Shown in pieces: positions 17,166-26,439 of a stretch of 64,000 bases of DNA. The position numbers were made by a program, and so were the translations under genes. A model generated the notes under the pieces. That model saw nothing but the letters and a program-made list of their open reading frames with translations. It had not been told where the DNA came from and searched no databases. How positions within the stretch are numbered: the stretch's first letter is position 1; every line of letters starts with the position of its first letter. The stretch comes from Magnetovibrio sp. (GTDB taxonomy: Bacteria; Pseudomonadota; Alphaproteobacteria; Rhodospirillales; Casp-alpha2), in the NCBI GenBank assembly GCA_002690705.1, contig NZFO01000005.1, positions 64,711 to 128,710 on the forward strand, in the 5' to 3' direction.

Positions 17166-18815
17166 TCACGTGCTATTTTTCGCTCTTAATTTTAGAATCT
17201 CGGCATCTCGAAGTTCTTTGCGTTTAACTTTGCCCGTAGCCGTCAACGGCAGTTCTGATATAAACTCAACCGCACGTGGGTATTCGTGTGGGCTTAAACG
17301 CGTTTTGACAAAATCTTGAATATTTTTCTCCAACTGGGGACTCCCATTTTGCCCCCTAGCGAGTTTAATAAAAACTTTAATGTATTCTGTTCGTATAGGG
17401 TCGGGAATGCCAATCGCAACGGCCAGAGCAACGGCATCATGTTTGGTCAAACAATCTTCAATCTCACCGGGCCCTACACGATAGCCTGCAGTTGTGATGA
17501 CATCGTCAGCGCGACCAATAAACCGGAAGTATCCATCCTCGTCTTTTATTGCTTTATCCCCCATTCGCCACCACCCGTTAGTATATTTCTGATTTGTTGC
17601 CTTCATGTCATTCCAATAACGGAGTAAAAGCACAGGGTTTGGGCCCTTAAGAGCTACTTCCCCCTCCAGTCCAGGCCCAAGTATCGTGCCATTTTCGTCA
17701 ATAACCTCGACTGAGTGACCCGGTGCTGCGCGCCCCATGTGGTTAGGTTTAACTTCCATAATTTTTTGACAATTAGTTACGATAAGATTGCATTCGGTTT
17801 GGCCGTAAAATTCATTGAATGTGATACCGAGAGCCTCTCGACCCCAATCAAGAAGCTGACCACCCATCGGTTCCCCTGCGACTGCGACGGAGCGGAGTGA
17901 GGTGCCAAAATCTGGAATATTGGGGACTTGACGCATAAGCTTGAGCGCCGTAGGTGGCATGAAAGTATTGCGAACATTGTACCGAGCCATCAAGTGTAAC
18001 GCTTCTTCTGGATCGTATTTCTCAGGTCGATAAGCTAGATTAGTCACTCCATGATGCCAAGAACACATAAGGCAATTCATCATGCCGCCAATCCAAGCCC
18101 AATCTGCAGGTGTCCACATTAAATCTCCGGGCTGCGGAAGGAAATCGTGAAACATCTCCATCCCAGTAAGATGTCCAAACATTGTCCGGTGTGCATGCAG
18201 TGCCCCTTTTGGGTTTCCTGTTGTTCCAGAAGTGTAGCAAATAAAGGCGGGTTCGTGGGAGAGAGAATCGACAGGGATCAAATCGTCATGCGCCATATCC
18301 ATGGCAGACCAAAAATCTATGAAAGCATCGCTATCCCGCCCTATGCCGACAACAAGAATAGTCTCTAGCTCTGGTAAATTATCACGTATAATTTCGAGTT
18401 TGTGAATTTGAGTTGTGTCGGTGATCAACATACGTGCGCCCGAGTCTATCAGTCGAAATTTAAGAGCATCCTCGCCGAAAAGGGTGAACAGCGGAATGGA
18501 AATGGCACCCATCTTCCATGCAGCAATATGCGCTATGGCCGCTTCAACTGATTGACCCAAGAAGATACCAAGCCTGTCACCCCGCGAGACGTTCTTAGCA
18601 ATCATCACATTGGCGAGCTTATTTGAGAGTGTTTTGAGATGTTTGAACGTGTAAATGATATCCTTGCCGTTAGGATCGGCAACTATCAAGCCCGGTTTGT
18701 TAGGGGTCGCGGCCGCATGTTTATCACAAACGTCGATACCCATGTTAAACTTGTTTGGAATATTCCATGAAAACTGTGAATAGACGTCCTCGTAGGTCTC
18801 AGCTTGGAGGAGCAC
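17166..18815 (-). CDS. AMP-forming acyl-CoA synthetase
   Basis: A 549-residue ANL-superfamily ligase that activates a carboxylic acid with ATP and CoA. The P-loop motif YTSGTTGNPKG is at about 194-204, YGQTE at 337-341, the GWWRMGD motif further on, and the catalytic lysine in TGKVKRKELR at about 529. The TWTPADWAWIGG-type segment resembles medium-chain acyl-CoA and acetyl-CoA synthetase relatives. Substrate length cannot be set from sequence. The start is a GTG with a GGGAG run 11 bases upstream. It may be cotranscribed with the degenerate SDR downstream, from which it is separated by 218 bases. Confidence 0.9.
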   Translation of the reverse strand: MLLQAETYEDVYSQFSWNIPNKFNMGIDVCDKHAAATPNKPGLIVADPNGKDIIYTFKHLKTLSNKLANVMIAKNVSRGDRLGIFLGQSVEAAIAHIAAWKMGAISIPLFTLFGEDALKFRLIDSGARMLITDTTQIHKLEIIRDNLPELETILVVGIGRDSDAFIDFWSAMDMAHDDLIPVDSLSHEPAFICYTSGTTGNPKGALHAHRTMFGHLTGMEMFHDFLPQPGDLMWTPADWAWIGGMMNCLMCSWHHGVTNLAYRPEKYDPEEALHLMARYNVRNTFMPPTALKLMRQVPNIPDFGTSLRSVAVAGEPMGGQLLDWGREALGITFNEFYGQTECNLIVTNCQKIMEVKPNHMGRAAPGHSVEVIDENGTILGPGLEGEVALKGPNPVLLLRYWNDMKATNQKYTNGWWRMGDKAIKDEDGYFRFIGRADDVITTAGYRVGPGEIEDCLTKHDAVALAVAIGIPDPIRTEYIKVFIKLARGQNGSPQLEKNIQDFVKTRLSPHEYPRAVEFISELPLTATGKVKRKELRDAEILKLRAKNST

Positions 18816-18930
18816 GATGCGTTTATCTCCCTTTGTAGTTAAATATTTGCGTCTACATATTATTTCTGTTGTGAAGTGATACCAATTTGATTCTTTAATA
18901 CGTAGTTCTGATAGTACTCAACTATCTGTT

Positions 18931-20097
18931 TTAGTCGGACTCGCCTTCAGCTTCCCCCTCAAAAAATTTAATAGCATCTGCGCCTTTTAATAACGCTCCA
19001 TCAAAACCTTGTGCAATAAGCCCATAGACGTAAGAGTCAGTGTTCCCGGAAATAAGTTTTTGCCAGCCTGGACGCCAAAACTCGACGTTGTAGCGGTCTG
19101 GGTCTTCTCGCAACGGTGCATTTATAAATAAAGGAAAACCTTCACCCCAATTATTGCGCCAATAATATGCGTAACTAGCAGCCGAGCCGATATCTATTTG
19201 CGCTAAAGCCAGACGCTTCGCGCCGACCTTTTTATATTTTAGTGTTTCGACAGCTTGGCGACTTAACGGTTTCCGGCGGTGGAATATATCAACCACTACC
19301 ATATCATAATTATTATCATGCATTTTTAGCGCGAACTCGGACTCCTGCCCGAACGCTTGTGAGTTCGCGATAACCGCGAAGTTTTTTACCTGGGACAAAG
19401 ATAAAATTGATCCCGCATTTTCATCTGATGGAACTGTTGGGTAGTCCGGTAGACTTGATATATCATCAAACGGAAGGTCGCTGATTAGCGGGATGTAACC
19501 GAGTTTTAATGACTTTTTGGTCACCGTATCAATACGTGATTTGTTTTTGCTAACATCCAATGTAAAAATTTTTAATCCGCTCCGTTTGGCCGTGGCGACG
19601 CGATCCAACATGGTCGTCTGCTTGTTAGTAGGAGTAGGTTGACCCCGACGTTTGATATCGAGGAAAAGCCCTTGCGCCAGAATACCATCAATAGACCTAA
19701 TGTATGTACGTGCAGGTGAGGTATTAGTCTCTTCGATGTCATCACGCTTTATCAATAAGTCGAGCCCATCTTGCACGATAATAATGAAACCGGGTTTCTT
19801 TTGTCGCGCATATTGAGATATTGATTGAATGAATTTCCGCATTTCGTCGCGGAAGTCAATCAGTTCTTCGGCCGGGCTTGTAGGCGCTGGCTCATCGGGT
19901 TTTCTGTCACGGCCTTGAATACGCACTCGTCCTGGCCCACCCTCCTTTCCCTTAAAAATTCCGGGTAACTCTAAGTCTTTCACCTGAGCAAAAGTGGCCT
20001 CCGGTGAGGATCCTATGATAAGTGCGACTAGGTATATTGTGCGAAAATAAAGGACCGGCCGAATCATATTTTTAATCATTAAATCTTCATGGTGCAT
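18931..20097 (-). CDS. secreted GH114-like (endo-alpha-1,4-polygalactosaminidase-related) TIM-barrel protein
   Basis: A 388-residue exported protein. The signal peptide runs to about ATFA|QVKD, and a start at the ATG of 20079 would give a more typical signal. The remainder resembles the TM1410/MJ1477 family of TIM-barrel proteins once annotated as cysteinyl-tRNA-synthetase-related and now linked to GH114. Its marks are an early FIIIVQDGLDLL strand, SIDGILAQGLFLD, conserved DV and DLPF elements, YDMVVVDIFHRR, AQIDIGSAASYAYYW and a terminal GFDGALLKGAD. The family may hydrolyse alpha-1,4-linked galactosamine exopolysaccharides, but activity here is unproved. It is followed upstream by a glycosyltransferase gene on the same strand. 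Confidence 0.75.
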   Translation of the reverse strand: MHHEDLMIKNMIRPVLYFRTIYLVALIIGSSPEATFAQVKDLELPGIFKGKEGGPGRVRIQGRDRKPDEPAPTSPAEELIDFRDEMRKFIQSISQYARQKKPGFIIIVQDGLDLLIKRDDIEETNTSPARTYIRSIDGILAQGLFLDIKRRGQPTPTNKQTTMLDRVATAKRSGLKIFTLDVSKNKSRIDTVTKKSLKLGYIPLISDLPFDDISSLPDYPTVPSDENAGSILSLSQVKNFAVIANSQAFGQESEFALKMHDNNYDMVVVDIFHRRKPLSRQAVETLKYKKVGAKRLALAQIDIGSAASYAYYWRNNWGEGFPLFINAPLREDPDRYNVEFWRPGWQKLISGNTDSYVYGLIAQGFDGALLKGADAIKFFEGEAEGESD

Positions 20098-20282
20098 ATT
20101 GCCAAATACCGCTGTTAAAAAATATTAACTTTGTCGACCATGGATTAGAAGCGCGAATTGAGGTTTGCTGCTTAATGGACTAACTAATTGGGCATAGAAA
20201 ATTTTAAATCGTTATGGCAGGCCTGTATATCAATTCCGCTCTTGCAAATTAAAAAATCTGACGTAAAAAATTTTGGTGCAGT

Positions 20283-21455
20283 TTAAATCCATTTTTGAAT
20301 AGCTTGCATTAATTTTCTGGTTTGATGTGCCCACGACATACTCGCCATTGATAATGCACCATTCTCAGCTCGGTAACGAGATTCTTCCCTGTTTTGATAG
20401 ACGAATTCTAATTGCTCTACGATCTCCTCTACTCTACTTTCTCGCCACATTTCATGGGGGCTTGTCTCCGATGTAACAACGGCTTGGTCTAAAAGTGGAA
20501 AACAGTTATCAGCCATTAAGAGATCTAAGTGACCAGTATTGGCCGATAGAATTGTGGGTATCCCACACGCCATTGCCTCCATAGCAACTAAATTTGTGCC
20601 GCCCTCGCATCGATTCGGGAACACCGCAACATCCATATCGTGGAGAATTTCAGGCATCATACTGTTTGGCACCCAGCCGAGGTCAACAAAAGCACTCGGA
20701 TCGACTCCATTTGCCGCTGCCCAATTTTCAATGTTAATCTCCCCATTAAGTCCAATTTCAGGATCGCTTGATATATGGGTGGAATTTATCATGCCTAATG
20801 CGCTTCCAGGCCAAGCATTGCGCCACGAGGTAATCAGAAGGGCATCCGGATGGTGAGTATGAAAAGCCTTAAAGGCTGCCAGAACTATATCTTGACCTTT
20901 GCGCAGTTCGAGTTTACCTCCTGAAAATATGGTAAAGCGTCCCTCGTAATTACCACTTGTTATGCCTGGCTTAAAAATATCTGTATCGATACCCTGAGAG
21001 ATATACTCGATATTTGTAATACCATTTGACCGGGCATAGTCTCTGTTCCACGATGATCCTGCCAAAATGAGTTCGTAATCCTGAGCTCGCTGGCGCGCAA
21101 TATCATCGATGTTGCCTTCCTCGAAAAAGATGAAACCAATGTTTTTTTGACCCCGTATTCTATCCCTGCATCTAAAACCATTCGCCAAAGCGTGAAGAAT
21201 GGGTACGCCATTCACACTGACTTTTTGATTTCCTGCCCGATCTATAACACCAGTTTGTACTTGCTTTTGCTCATCGATCAGAGGCTGAAGTTGGATCATT
21301 TTTTCCGCTGAAACATTTTGGAAGTGAGGCTTGCTGAAAAGTAAGGGTTTTGTGTCAGTAAGCGATATCAAATTGACTACCAGATTGAGTCCGAAAATTC
21401 CCCAACCATGGGTGTCACTGAGCTGCCAAGTAATGCCAAGACGCTTATTGTCCAT
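20283..21455 (-). CDS. GT4-family glycosyltransferase
   Basis: A 390-residue GT-B glycosyltransferase of the group 1/GT4 type. The C-terminal donor site shows the E-x7-E signature in CEGGTNLVAMEAMACGIPTI, and SGGKLELRKGQDIVLAAF marks the start of the second Rossmann domain. There is no membrane anchor. The acceptor is unknown. It precedes the secreted GH114-like gene by 185 bases on the same strand, so the pair may make and trim a surface polysaccharide. Sugar nucleotides could come from galU and ugd 5 kb away. The ATG start lacks a strong ribosome binding site. Confidence 0.87.
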   Translation of the reverse strand: MDNKRLGITWQLSDTHGWGIFGLNLVVNLISLTDTKPLLFSKPHFQNVSAEKMIQLQPLIDEQKQVQTGVIDRAGNQKVSVNGVPILHALANGFRCRDRIRGQKNIGFIFFEEGNIDDIARQRAQDYELILAGSSWNRDYARSNGITNIEYISQGIDTDIFKPGITSGNYEGRFTIFSGGKLELRKGQDIVLAAFKAFHTHHPDALLITSWRNAWPGSALGMINSTHISSDPEIGLNGEINIENWAAANGVDPSAFVDLGWVPNSMMPEILHDMDVAVFPNRCEGGTNLVAMEAMACGIPTILSANTGHLDLLMADNCFPLLDQAVVTSETSPHEMWRESRVEEIVEQLEFVYQNREESRYRAENGALSMASMSWAHQTRKLMQAIQKWI

Positions 21456-21593
21456 GATAACCTAAGATTAACGATCTTTAGAGTTGCGGCAACCGTGCTT
21501 AACAACCTGTTTAAAATAATATTAGTTTAATGGTCTACGCCTTGTTAGTCGTGGCAGTGCGCGTTAGTTTCGTATCCCGAGGGGGGATAATCC

Positions 21594-23660
21594 TTGGACC
21601 AATCTTCAACTACCTTCGTACCGAGCGCCTGCCCACATGATTGCCCGAGTACTTGTGCGCTTGAGATTGAACGTCTTGATGCAAATACTATCGGCAAAGT
21701 ACGGGGTGCGAAAGATAATGATTATACCCTTGGTGTGGTTTGCGCGAAAGTTGCTGCTTATAGAGAACGCGGTCATCATCCTGATAGACTGGGAAAGCCT
21801 CTTCGCCGCGTAGGTCCAAAAGGGGACGGGAAATTTCATGAAATTTCGTGGGATGAAGCGCTTGACGAGGTAGTTTATAATTTCAAAGCAGTTGAGAAAA
21901 AATTTGGACCGGAGACTATCTGGCCATACGATTTTGCAGGCACGATGGGGCTTCTACAACGTGACGGCATTCAGCGCCTTCGTAACGTCATGAATTATTC
22001 TAATATGGACCCGACCATTTGTGTCCCGTTGGGGGCAAACGGTTGGCTCGCGGGATGTGGCACGGTGCTTGGTGTTGACCCAAGGGAAGTGATTGAGTCT
22101 GACTTAATAATCATTTGGGGAGGAAATCCCGTTTCTACCCAAGTCAATTTTATGACCCATGTGGCGCGTGCGCGAAAGGTAAGAGGGACCAAACTTGCTG
22201 TTATTGACGTGTATAGAACCCCCACAGCTGAGGCAGCTGATCTATTTTTACCGCTGCGGCCCGGGACGGATGGCGCGCTTGCGTGCGCCATGATGCACGT
22301 ATTGTTTGAGGAAAACTATGCTGATCGGGATTATATGCGAAAATATACCGACTATCCGAGCGACTTGGAAACCCATTTAGCTGAGCGAACGCCAGCATGG
22401 GCATCCACCTTAACCGGTATTCCGGAGCAGGATATAATAAACTTTGCTCGCTTATACGGCCAAACGGACCGCAGTTACATTCGTGTTGGGTATGGATTTT
22501 CAAGAAGTCGCAATGGCTCGTCTAATATGCATGCAGTTAGTTGTTTGCCCGCTGTTACAGGTGCTTGGCAGCACAAGGGGGGCGGGGCAATGCATACTAA
22601 CCGCTCTCTTTATAATAAAATTGACCAGACTCTAATAAAAGGCCTCGATGCTGCTAACCCTGAGGTTCGGGCACTGGACATGTGCCGGATTGGGGCGATA
22701 TTAAACGGAGAAGAGGATAGCCTTTTGGGTGGGCCGCCAGTAACGGCCATGTTTATACAGAATGTAAATCCAGCAGATGTTGCCCCAGATACTAAACGCG
22801 TCGTTGAAGGTCTTGCTCGAGAAGATCTTTTCACATGCGTACATGAACAGTTTATGACCCACACAGCTCAATTTGCTGATATAGTATTGCCCGCAACAAT
22901 GTTCTTTGAACATGAAGATTATTATCGTGGAGGCGGACATATGTATCTCCAAGTGCATCGAGCTGTGGTAAGTCCTTTTGATGAGTGTCGTTCCAACCAC
23001 GATGTCATCTGCCAACTTGGTCAACGGTTAGGGTCCGAGCACCCTGGATTCTATATGTCCGCTAAAGAGTTGATTGACGATAGCTTGTGTCGAACGGGCC
23101 TGCCTGGATTTGAAGAAGCTGCCAATCGGAGATGGCTTGATATGAGCTTGCCGTGGGAACAAAGCCACTATCTTCAAGGCTTTGGTCATGCTGATGGAAA
23201 ATTTCATTTTGCACCAGATTGGGCAGCCATTGGCTCAGACTACGAAATAATGCCACCCCTCCCTGATCACCTCGCTAATATAGATGAATCAACAGATGAG
23301 AAACCGTTTAGGTTAGTCGTGCCTCCGGCAAGACGTTTTTTGAACTCAACTTTTACTCAATCACCGTCAAGCCGTAAAGCAGAGAACCGACCATACATTT
23401 TGATGAATCGAGAGACGTGTGCACAAATGAAATTTGTCGAGCATCAGATGTTACGAGTTGGTAATGAGCAAGGCGAAATTCAGGTGCCATTGCGTCCGTC
23501 TGATAGTTTGCGCGCGGATACAGTCATCATTGAGGGTATTTGGCCAGGCAAAGATTTTCTCGGTGGCTTGGGTGTTAACGTTTTAACTAGTGCAGACCGA
23601 GGTCCGCCGGGTGGAGGTGGCGTGTTTCACGATACCTCCGTATGGGTGAGGGCATTATAA
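21594..23660 (+). CDS. molybdopterin oxidoreductase (DMSO reductase / formate dehydrogenase superfamily)
   Basis: A 688-residue enzyme with an N-terminal [4Fe-4S] site (Cys13, Cys17, Cys21 and Cys50), followed by the bis-MGD-binding domains. IWGGNPVSTQ, a typical cofactor loop, is at about 180, and DIVLPATMFFEHEDYY and the C-terminal V-x-V-G-N-E-Q-G-E cap domain are present. No Tat or Sec signal is seen, so it is probably cytoplasmic. The substrate cannot be assigned. The start is TTG at 21594, supported by a GAGGGGGG run just upstream. The stop overlaps the next ATG (TAATG), which couples it to mipZ, an unexpected partner. No iron-sulfur or membrane subunit gene is adjacent. Confidence 0.85.
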   Translation: MDQSSTTFVPSACPHDCPSTCALEIERLDANTIGKVRGAKDNDYTLGVVCAKVAAYRERGHHPDRLGKPLRRVGPKGDGKFHEISWDEALDEVVYNFKAVEKKFGPETIWPYDFAGTMGLLQRDGIQRLRNVMNYSNMDPTICVPLGANGWLAGCGTVLGVDPREVIESDLIIIWGGNPVSTQVNFMTHVARARKVRGTKLAVIDVYRTPTAEAADLFLPLRPGTDGALACAMMHVLFEENYADRDYMRKYTDYPSDLETHLAERTPAWASTLTGIPEQDIINFARLYGQTDRSYIRVGYGFSRSRNGSSNMHAVSCLPAVTGAWQHKGGGAMHTNRSLYNKIDQTLIKGLDAANPEVRALDMCRIGAILNGEEDSLLGGPPVTAMFIQNVNPADVAPDTKRVVEGLAREDLFTCVHEQFMTHTAQFADIVLPATMFFEHEDYYRGGGHMYLQVHRAVVSPFDECRSNHDVICQLGQRLGSEHPGFYMSAKELIDDSLCRTGLPGFEEAANRRWLDMSLPWEQSHYLQGFGHADGKFHFAPDWAAIGSDYEIMPPLPDHLANIDESTDEKPFRLVVPPARRFLNSTFTQSPSSRKAENRPYILMNRETCAQMKFVEHQMLRVGNEQGEIQVPLRPSDSLRADTVIIEGIWPGKDFLGGLGVNVLTSADRGPPGGGGVFHDTSVWVRAL

Positions 23661-24529
23661 TGGGAATGTTGGCTCTCAGGTCGGGATCTAAACGTGCAAA
23701 GTCCAAGTCACGCGCAAGGGTTATTGTTGTTGGAAACGAGAAAGGTGGCAGTGGCAAATCTACTGCAGCTATGCACCTCATTGTTGCTCTTCTACAACAG
23801 GGCAGGTCGGTCGCAAGTATAGATGTAGATGCGAGGCAAGGTACGTTATCGCGTTATGTTAAGAACCGTGAAAAATTTATTAAAACCGCATCCCGCGATA
23901 TCGGTATGCCTCAACATTTTACGGTAGACCCTTCGAGAGAAACAGTATCTGAGCAAGAGCGTGATCACGAATTAGAGCGACTAGAATTACTAATTGAAGG
24001 TGCTTGGATTAATCACGATATTGTAATCATAGACACGCCGGGCAGTGCAAGTGCACTGTCCCAGTTGGCACATTCATACGCGGATACCCTGATAACCCCG
24101 ATTAACGATAGTTTGGTAGATTTTGATGTTCTGGCGCACGTTGACGGGACACGCTTTTCTATAAAGGGACCTAGCCATTATGCGGAAATGGTATGGGAGC
24201 AAAAAAAAATTCGCACCGATCGGGATGGTGGTGAAATCGATTGGATCGTCATGCGAAATCGTTTGTCGAGTTTGGATGCGCAAAATAAACGTGAGATGGA
24301 GCGGCTCGTTCGGGAATTGTCAGAGCGTATTCGATTCCGAGTTGTTCCAGGATTTGGCGAACGTGTCATTTTCCGTGAGTTATTTCTGGTGGGTTTGACG
24401 ATCCTTGATCTGAAGGATGCGGCTGGTCCGCGAGCGCTCAGTCATTCGCATAATGCCGCGCGGCAAGAAGTTTTTACAATCCTTAACGCCATCGGCTTAC
24501 CAGCAGGTGGTAAGACTAAAGATGTGTGA
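23660..24529 (+). CDS. mipZ: division-site positioning ATPase MipZ
   Basis: A ParA-superfamily P-loop ATPase of 289 residues. The deviant Walker A motif GNEKGGSGKST is at about 25-35, DVDARQGTLSRYVKNR is the MipZ-specific Walker A' region, and IIDTPGSAS is the Walker B/switch II. MipZ binds ParB at the origin and inhibits FtsZ near the poles, placing the division site at mid-cell in alphaproteobacteria. I chose the ATG at 23660, overlapping the preceding stop, because GGTGAGGG lies seven to eight bases upstream. The frame is open from an ATG at 23642. The following VWA and J-domain genes are co-directional. Confidence 0.93.
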   Translation: MGMLALRSGSKRAKSKSRARVIVVGNEKGGSGKSTAAMHLIVALLQQGRSVASIDVDARQGTLSRYVKNREKFIKTASRDIGMPQHFTVDPSRETVSEQERDHELERLELLIEGAWINHDIVIIDTPGSASALSQLAHSYADTLITPINDSLVDFDVLAHVDGTRFSIKGPSHYAEMVWEQKKIRTDRDGGEIDWIVMRNRLSSLDAQNKREMERLVRELSERIRFRVVPGFGERVIFRELFLVGLTILDLKDAAGPRALSHSHNAARQEVFTILNAIGLPAGGKTKDV

Positions 24530-24616
24530 GAAAAATTCTTTGCGGCTCCAATGGTGACTCAACAATGGACGCACTATATCTGATAATAGCGCTAACAATT
24601 CTTCGCGAGTCCAGTT

Positions 24617-25336
24617 ATGAGTAAGCCGTCAAATATAGTTAATAGATCCAAGATTGGAGAAGTGGATTCTTTTTTGGATAGGCTCGCCTCTTTTCACAAT
24701 CCTTCACAAAAGCGGCCTGCGGGCAGGTTGATGATCGCACTTGACGCCACAGCCAGCCGCCAAGCTACTTGGGACCGTGCAGCGCACCTACAAGCTGAAA
24801 TGTTTCAAGTCGCCAGTTCCCTCGGTGGTTTAGATATTCAGCTAGCTTTTTTCCGGGGATTCGGGGAATTTAAAGTCAGCCAATGGACAAATAATACGGA
24901 TGAATTGTCTCGTTTGATGACCTCGGTTACCTGCCTTGCTGGAGAAACGCAATTACTAAAGGTTTTGAAACATGCGCGAAACGAAGTAAAAAAAAGTAAG
25001 ATTGATGCGTTGGTTTATATCGGTGACAGCTTCGAAGAGGATGTGGACGTAGTCGGTCAGGTAGCCGGTGAGCTTGGCATCCTCGGATTACCATGTTTCA
25101 TGTTTCAAGAGGGCGGGGATCCGTTGACCACATTTGCCTACGAACAAATAGCACGCCTATCTGCGGGCGCATTCCAGCGCTTTGATGCATCCTCAGCTGG
25201 AACATTGTTGCGCCTTCTTAAGGCAGTCGCCGTCTTCGCATCCGGTGGAAAAAGAGCTCTGTGCGATCATGCAGACCAAACAGGGGGGGAAGTTAAATTG
25301 GTTGTTGATCAGATGTTTGGTAAACGGAGCAACTAG
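24617..25336 (+). CDS. VWA-like domain protein
   Basis: A 239-residue soluble protein. An N-terminal stretch rich in basic residues precedes a von Willebrand A-like fold: strand and first metal-site loop RLMIALDATASRQ, then LDIQLAFFRGFGEF, then ALVYIGDSFEED, which resembles the MIDAS-type third loop. The classic DxSxS motif is DATAS here, so metal binding is plausible. It starts 87 bases after mipZ and its TAG stop directly abuts the ATG of the J-domain gene. The trio recurs in my memory of Rhodospirillales genomes, but I cannot check this. The role is unknown; the context suggests cell division or chaperone work. Confidence 0.7.
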   Translation: MSKPSNIVNRSKIGEVDSFLDRLASFHNPSQKRPAGRLMIALDATASRQATWDRAAHLQAEMFQVASSLGGLDIQLAFFRGFGEFKVSQWTNNTDELSRLMTSVTCLAGETQLLKVLKHARNEVKKSKIDALVYIGDSFEEDVDVVGQVAGELGILGLPCFMFQEGGDPLTTFAYEQIARLSAGAFQRFDASSAGTLLRLLKAVAVFASGGKRALCDHADQTGGEVKLVVDQMFGKRSN

Positions 25337-26071
25337 ATGCTTCCTTATGTAATCCTTGGTGTAGCAATCGTGGCGGGATTGTTACTAGCTGGCCGATGGT
25401 TTGCGTCGGCTAATGCTAAGACATTGATCAAGTTCTTTAAGTGGGGTTTAATTGGATTGGTCGGCGCTATCGCAATTTTTTTTCTGATCTCAGGCCGAGT
25501 CGGTTGGGCTTTCGCAACAATTCCGGCGCTAATTCCATGGTTATTCAGGGTTCGAAGTGCAGCTCGAATGGCAAAGACATTTTCGCGAATGGCAGATGCT
25601 GCGAGGGGTGGTCGAAGACATGACGAGATATCGGAAGTCTCCACCAACTATGTAAATATGGTTTTAGATCATGCAAGCGGCAGGATGACGGGAATTGTCA
25701 CTGCAGGAAAATATAGCGGTCAACGCATTGAGGATATGAACATTACAGTTTTGATGGAGCTATGCAGTGATTGTCAAGATGACGCGGAAACCGTGCGTTT
25801 ATTGGAGGCTTATCTCAATCGTGAATACCCCGATTGGCGGAGAAGCGGCGAGGGGGCATCATACGATTCAAACTCAGGTCTGGCGCCGAGTGAAATGGAG
25901 TATAGTGAGGCTTTGCGAGTTTTGGGTCTTGATTCTACGGCTAGTGCTAATGACATCAAGGAAGCATATCGTCGTTTGATAGGTACGCTACATCCTGATC
26001 ACGGTGGCTCTGATTATCTTACGTCACAGATTAACCGAGCTAAAGATGTCCTTCTCAAAGAGAATTCATGA
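25337..26071 (+). CDS. membrane-anchored C-terminal J-domain protein
   Basis: A 244-residue protein with two N-terminal membrane spans (about 1-22 and 34-60) and a J domain at the extreme C-terminus (about 185-244) containing the essential His-Pro-Asp in LHPDHGGSDYL. It should recruit and stimulate DnaK at the inner membrane. This layout, with membrane helices first and the J domain last, resembles mitochondrial TIM14/Pam18-type and some alphaproteobacterial DnaJ-like proteins. It lacks the Gly/Phe and zinc-finger regions of true DnaJ. CGGAG lies eight bases before the ATG. It ends the mipZ cluster. Confidence 0.88.
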   Translation: MLPYVILGVAIVAGLLLAGRWFASANAKTLIKFFKWGLIGLVGAIAIFFLISGRVGWAFATIPALIPWLFRVRSAARMAKTFSRMADAARGGRRHDEISEVSTNYVNMVLDHASGRMTGIVTAGKYSGQRIEDMNITVLMELCSDCQDDAETVRLLEAYLNREYPDWRRSGEGASYDSNSGLAPSEMEYSEALRVLGLDSTASANDIKEAYRRLIGTLHPDHGGSDYLTSQINRAKDVLLKENS

Positions 26072-26439
26072 ATAACCATCGAATAAGCGCGTAAAACAGG
26101 CATGAATTTGCAATGATCAAAGTAATGAAACCACGTTGGCTTTTGAGTTTTTGATGCTGTAAGCCACAGTCTTACCAATACAAAATCATGAGCAATAGCG
26201 ATCCAAGTTCACTGATTTATGCCAAATCAATTTTAATAGACCGAGCTTTTGAGATAAATTTTTCTTGTAAATATTTGCTTATGGCGTGGTGAGAAAAATT
26301 GAGTTCAAAAGCAAAAAATGCGGGGTTCTGAACCAATAAGACCGTCGGTGTCCCGTATATTGCGGTGTCAGGCAGCATGTGGCACAAAGGCGTCGCGTGT
26401 TTGTTTTTACTGGCACGGGCTTTTCGTGAGGGCGTACAA
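26072..26439. other. 368-base spacer before galU
   Basis: An AT-rich spacer with no gene-like frame. The galU frame is open upstream to a GTG at 26365, but those residues do not match the family. I see no RNA gene or clear terminator for the mipZ cluster. Confidence 0.45.
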
